From Bursaphelenchus xylophilus (taxonomy: Eukaryota; Nematoda; Chromadorea; Rhabditida; Aphelenchoididae): DNA of 64,000 bases. Below the pieces are notes generated by a model. It was not told the origin of the DNA. It did not search any database and saw only the letters and a program-made list of their open reading frames with translations. The DNA lies in contig CAJFCV020000004.1 in NCBI GenBank assembly GCA_904066235.2, positions 6,262,001 to 6,326,000 on the forward strand, written 5' to 3'. This document shows positions 60,563 through 64,000 of this stretch, piece after piece (the first letter of the stretch is position 1; each line of letters opens with the position of its first letter). Position numbers and translations under genes: made by a program.

Positions 60563-61276
60563 TGACTGCCAGGAAACAAGACAAACGGATTCACAAAGTT
60601 TACTTTGCAAATATAATGTAATAATTAAAATTATACAAATCAAAAAAAAAAACATTTTTAAAACTTTATTTTCATCAGTTGCATCCCTCGGTCCCGAGAC
60701 GCAAACAACAATGACAGCAGATAAAAAAAATATTATAATTACTTCCGAAATCAATGAAAAACAGTTGCTATCCTTGAAAGTGATATTTATTATGGAGTCG
60801 TCAAATTGACGTGTCGGTCACGTTGTCGAATTGTCGACATTTTCGTCATGTCAAGTTTTTCCGTCATTTTGATTCTCAAATTGAACTTTTTTGGAAAATT
60901 TTCGTATATTTTTGCTAAAAAGTCGTTTGAATTAAATTTTTTTACGACCGACGAAATAAGCAGTAAAACTATTTACGACTAATATTAAAGGTCTATGTTA
61001 AACTCGACTATGAAAGCTTCGTATATCAGAATTTTCAGTTCAGTCAAAATGACAGAAGTCTGACGTCAATTTGAAAAATTCTGTCGAATTAACAACCCTA
61101 TAATCTGTCGAATCTGTGTTTCGGGTATTTTCCTTCTTTGTTTTAACTTTACTTTTTTATTTTATCAAACGATAAAGCATTTAAAAGAATTTGTGTCCTT
61201 TTTTTATTAGTGAATCATTACTTTCGTGTTTACAGATTCTTTTCGAGCTTTTGGTTTGTTGATTTATTGATCTGAA
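60563..61276. other. Divergent spacer between spat-1 and the phafin gene
   Basis: AT-rich with several poly-T and poly-A runs; no gene or repeat with defined ends is seen. It should contain both promoters. Confidence 0.4.
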
Positions 61277-63170
61277 ATGGTGGATCATTTGAGTAAGTTG
61301 CTTCTTTTTATTTATTTTCCATCTTTTAGAGCAAACTGATATCAATGCCAGACGAATCCAAAATGTGGAGGTGGCGTTTGGATCATCAGGCATCCCTTTA
61401 CAACACTTTAATCGGGTCCTGATTGGGGAGGGAGTTTTGATGAAGATGTGTCGAAAAAAAGCAAAGCCGAGGCAATTCTTCTTATTCAACGACATCTTGG
61501 TCTACGGTACCATATTGATGTCGAAACGAAAGTTCACTAAACAACGAATTATTCCACTGGAAGAAGTACAGATTGAGAACGTGGAAGATGAAGGAGAGAG
61601 CAAATACGGGTTTCTGGTAAAAACAAGAACAAAGAGTTTTGTGTTGTATGCGATATCAGAAAGCGAGAAAGAACAGTGGATGTCTCATATTGTGAAATGT
61701 GTTTCCACCGTTTTGAAAGGTAAGTATGAAATTTCCGTAATGTGCAGGTTTGAAAGGGTCTATGTTTTGCGGCTGCATGTAAATGAGATGTTAGGGATTT
61801 TGCAAATCATTTCAAGATTAACCAGCCGGCGGATTTTAGCGGCTTGTCAATTTTTCAGAAAAAGTCCAGACTGGAAATTAAACATGGCCCTACTCAATGT
61901 AGACTAAAGTAAGATTAGCTTTGGCCCCGGCTCTTGCAAATGTGAAACTACAGGAAAACCAAAACTTGAGGGTTTTTTTGGTAGAAATTTCTCGCAATTT
62001 CGTAATTAGGAGATCGGAACAGTTGCGCTTTTTGGATTTTTGCGTTAGTGACATAAAGAAAAAAATGCGGGAGCCTATTATCCTATGTTCTTCAGTATGC
62101 AACAAAGAATGCTGTATGGAATTTTACCCTGATTTAATAAAAACGCCTGCGGTTATTATCATTTATTTGGAGACCGGCTGGCTTTTCCCAAGTTATTTGG
62201 CGGCATTAATGTGGTATAATATACCCGGGTATATTCCCGAAATTTAGGGTATATTGGGGTATTTATAAAATTAGCCCCACGTCGCAGGAATTTGTAGGTT
62301 TTTACTCTCTTTTTCAAAAAAAAAAATGAATTTGGAAAAATTTTCAACTTTTTGAGCGAAAACTTAAATTTTGCGAATTTTTCGTATATTCAAAGGTGAA
62401 TATACGAAAGATTTTAAAAATTTCGGGTACGCACGCGTTTCGAACAATTTTTCCCGATCGGTGCCGAGAAAACGAAAAATTAAAAAGTAGTGCTTACAAT
62501 TCGGTGCGTATTTCGCTAGCAACAGCAGATATTACCAAACTAAAAGGTGGATGTTAGACTGTAATGTCGTGCATTCCAAGGGCTTTATTTATTTTTTTAT
62601 CTTTTTCCAGAGGGAAAGGAACCTGCTCAAGATCATGCCGCCGTGTGGGTGCCGGATTCAGAAGCCGAGTTTTGCATGGTTTGCCATAACACTCATTTTA
62701 CAGTAATTCAGAGAAGAGTAGGTTATTCACCATGGGCGTGAGAGGGTCTGGTAAAAAAAGTGAAATGATGGGTTTAAATTACCGTATTTTTCTTCTAGCA
62801 TCATTGCCGATCCTGTGGAAAGGTTGTTTGTGGGTCATGCTCAACAAGGACGTTCACGTTAGAAGGGATCAGCAAGAAGCCCGTCCGAGTTTGTGATATT
62901 GCAAGTTAATTGCAGTTCTTTTTCTATTCATGGCGGCTACTTATTTCTTAAATTTAGTGCTATAACAAGTTATGCCAACGATTCAAGGCGGCTCCGCAGG
63001 CTCTGAACGATTCGTCGGATTCAGACGACGACACAGGGCACCAGGACCACGAATTTGTAAGTGAAATTGATTTTCTATAGTTTTGTGGCCAAAAAGATAT
63101 AATGTTTAAGTATACTTTACAGGCAACCTTTTATCACGAAAAGGAAGAAGGCCCCGAAAAGTTGGTCTGA
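61277..63170 (+). CDS. Phafin: PH and FYVE domain endosomal protein
   Basis: The start MVDHLKQTDINARRIQNVEV leads into a PH domain (GEGVLMKMCRKKAKPRQFFL, FNDILVYG, EEVQIENVEDEGESKYGFLV, ESEKEQWMSHIVKCV). A FYVE zinc finger follows (WVPDSEAEFCMVCHNTHFTV, QRR|HHCRSCGKVVCGSCS, PVRVCDICYNKL) and an acidic tail ends at 63170. FYVE domains with the R-R-HHCRxCG motif bind PI3P on endosomes; PH-FYVE with this spacing is the PLEKHF/phafin family (ZK632.12 in C. elegans, as I recall). About 255 residues. A 0.89 kb intron between the PH and FYVE exons is AT-rich. Confidence 0.93.
62205..62409. repeat. Small GGGTATAT repeats and a 13-bp palindrome in an intron
   Basis: Near 62215-62270 the phrase GGGTATAT recurs several times. 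At 62380-62392 and 62397-62409 lies a perfect inverted repeat, TTTCGTATATTCA and TGAATATACGAAA, with a 4-bp loop AAGG. Both are inside the PH-FYVE gene intron. Confidence 0.6.
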
Positions 63171-63357
63171 TTTCGGATGATTCATTTCTATGTACAGCCA
63201 TTCTTAAATTTCCGTTTGCACTCCTCACTTATACAGATTTGCCGGTATCATAATGTCAATCATTTAACTTGTGATATTAATGTACAATATAACAATATGA
63301 GAAATAATAAAAGCGCCTTACTTTGGCACTTTGACCCGTATTTTCCTCCGAGATTCT

Positions 63358-64000
63358 TCATAATTCATCATCCATCAGCGACGTGCATTGATCCGTACTT
63401 TGTCGTCGATTAATTCCGTTTTGTTTTATCTCCCTGCAAGAGACCAATTAGAGATAGCGAATAACAAAGTATTCCACTTCCTTAAGTGCATATTATTGTT
63501 GTACTTACTTTGTGTCCGCAAGTTGATCATTACCATTAATGTCATGGCCGTTCTGATGCACTGTACTTGGACTTCGGTCCTCTCCCGTCGCGTTTAAGAC
63601 AGCCATCGTTACATTGCCTTGGTTTTGCGTTGAGTTAACCACATCGTGCTTCATCTGCAGCTGCGTGTTCAACAAACCATACAATATCCAATTCGAAGCC
63701 GACCCAAAGTACGGTAAAAGATGGACACAGTAGATGATAAAGACGAGCAAAGGTGAAGGATCTGACCTTCCATCAGCCAGAACGCTCATGTAAATGGCGT
63801 ATAGCACGGAACACCAGTAGGGAGTCCAACATACGAAGTAGAGAACAGCAATTAGAATGGTATAGATGGAGATACGGCGGAGAGGAATACCCGAGCGCGG
63901 CAGAGTCTTTGTATGTCGATAGAGTTTTCTGATTAGCCTGGAGTTGAAGAAGATGATTAGGATGAGAGGTACAAGATAGCCTAAGATGAACGTAGACGAT
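63358..64000 (-). CDS. Rhodopsin-family peptide GPCR, C-terminal part (runs off the window)
   Basis: Only the 3' part is inside. The minus-strand reading gives TM5 (STFILGYLVPLILIIFFNSR), intracellular loop 3 (LIRKLYRHTKTLP, RSGIPLRRISIYTI), TM6 (ILIAVLYFVCWTPYWCSVLY), loop 3, TM7 (FIIYCVHLLPYFGSASNWILYG) and a polar C-terminal tail. The tail continues over a small intron (about 63434-63507) to end in MDDEL at 63358. The CWTPYW motif and NSRLIRKLYR style suggest a neuropeptide receptor. Subfamily cannot be fixed without the 5' part. Confidence 0.8.

Overview
The window is nuclear DNA from a nematode outside Caenorhabditis. Many genes match C. elegans genes clearly at the protein level (gon-1, cyk-4, ced-2, set-23, arl-8, eps-8, spat-1, ula-1, ptr, nlp-18/20-like), but divergence is high. 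Introns are mostly 35-60 bp with GT..TTTTAG borders, and the intergenic DNA is AT-rich. The long spaces and long introns carry short inverted-repeat elements. I cannot name the genus.

Layout. 2-13 kb (+): a gon-1/ADAMTS9-20-type metalloprotease with a propeptide, catalytic, disintegrin and Cys-rich/spacer regions, about 18 thrombospondin repeats and a GON domain. 13.6 kb (+): a small neuropeptide precursor with FAFA motifs. 14.4-16 kb (-): a CYK-4/MgcRacGAP-like RhoGAP with a short N-terminus. 16.1-18.5 kb (+): ced-2/CRK, a set-23-like SET protein and a secreted EF-hand protein, spaced like an operon. 19-20 kb (+): an ATF4-class bZIP. 20.2-21 kb (-): ARL8. 21.6-22.7 kb (+): a Ly6/GPI protein. 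22.8-25.4 kb (-): three closely packed EGF-like genes (Ig-EGF-TM, secreted EGF-like, EGF-TM). 25.7-30.7 kb (-): a Cys-loop ligand-gated channel whose long intron holds a complete opposite-strand gene for a GPI-type Fn3-like protein. 32.3-34.1 kb (+): two small Cys-rich genes. 34.2-35.7 kb (-): dpm-1 and mrpl-55. 35.9 kb (+): arx-5/ARPC3. 37-40.3 kb (+): a Patched-related protein. 40.4-42.9 kb (-): ula-1/NAE1. 45.8-48 kb (+): a GnRH/AKH-type GPCR. 50-55.3 kb (+): eps-8 with short and long isoforms. 56.2-59.2 kb (+): an adiponectin-receptor-like PAQR and NAPE-PLD. 59.4-60.6 kb (-): a SPAT-1/Bora-like protein. 61.3-63.2 kb (+): a PH-FYVE phafin. 63.4-64 kb (-): the 3' part of another GPCR.

Mobile DNA. 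At least four inverted-repeat families are present: a ~140-155 bp TA-flanked MITE (4 copies), a ~200-440 bp element with GTGCGACGCTCAG ends (3 copies plus 1 relic), a foldback element starting TATAAGGATGGTGACATAC (2 copies, one carrying a nested insertion), and two single foldbacks. A mariner-like relic lies in one intron. Nearly all lie in introns or spacers, so the host genes read through them by splicing.

The observations most worth following are the nested gene in the channel gene, the packed trio of EGF-like genes with a neuregulin-like Ig-EGF-TM member, the isoform switch in eps-8, and the FAFA neuropeptide gene. All gene models were built by hand from reading frames and splice signals, and no database search was run.
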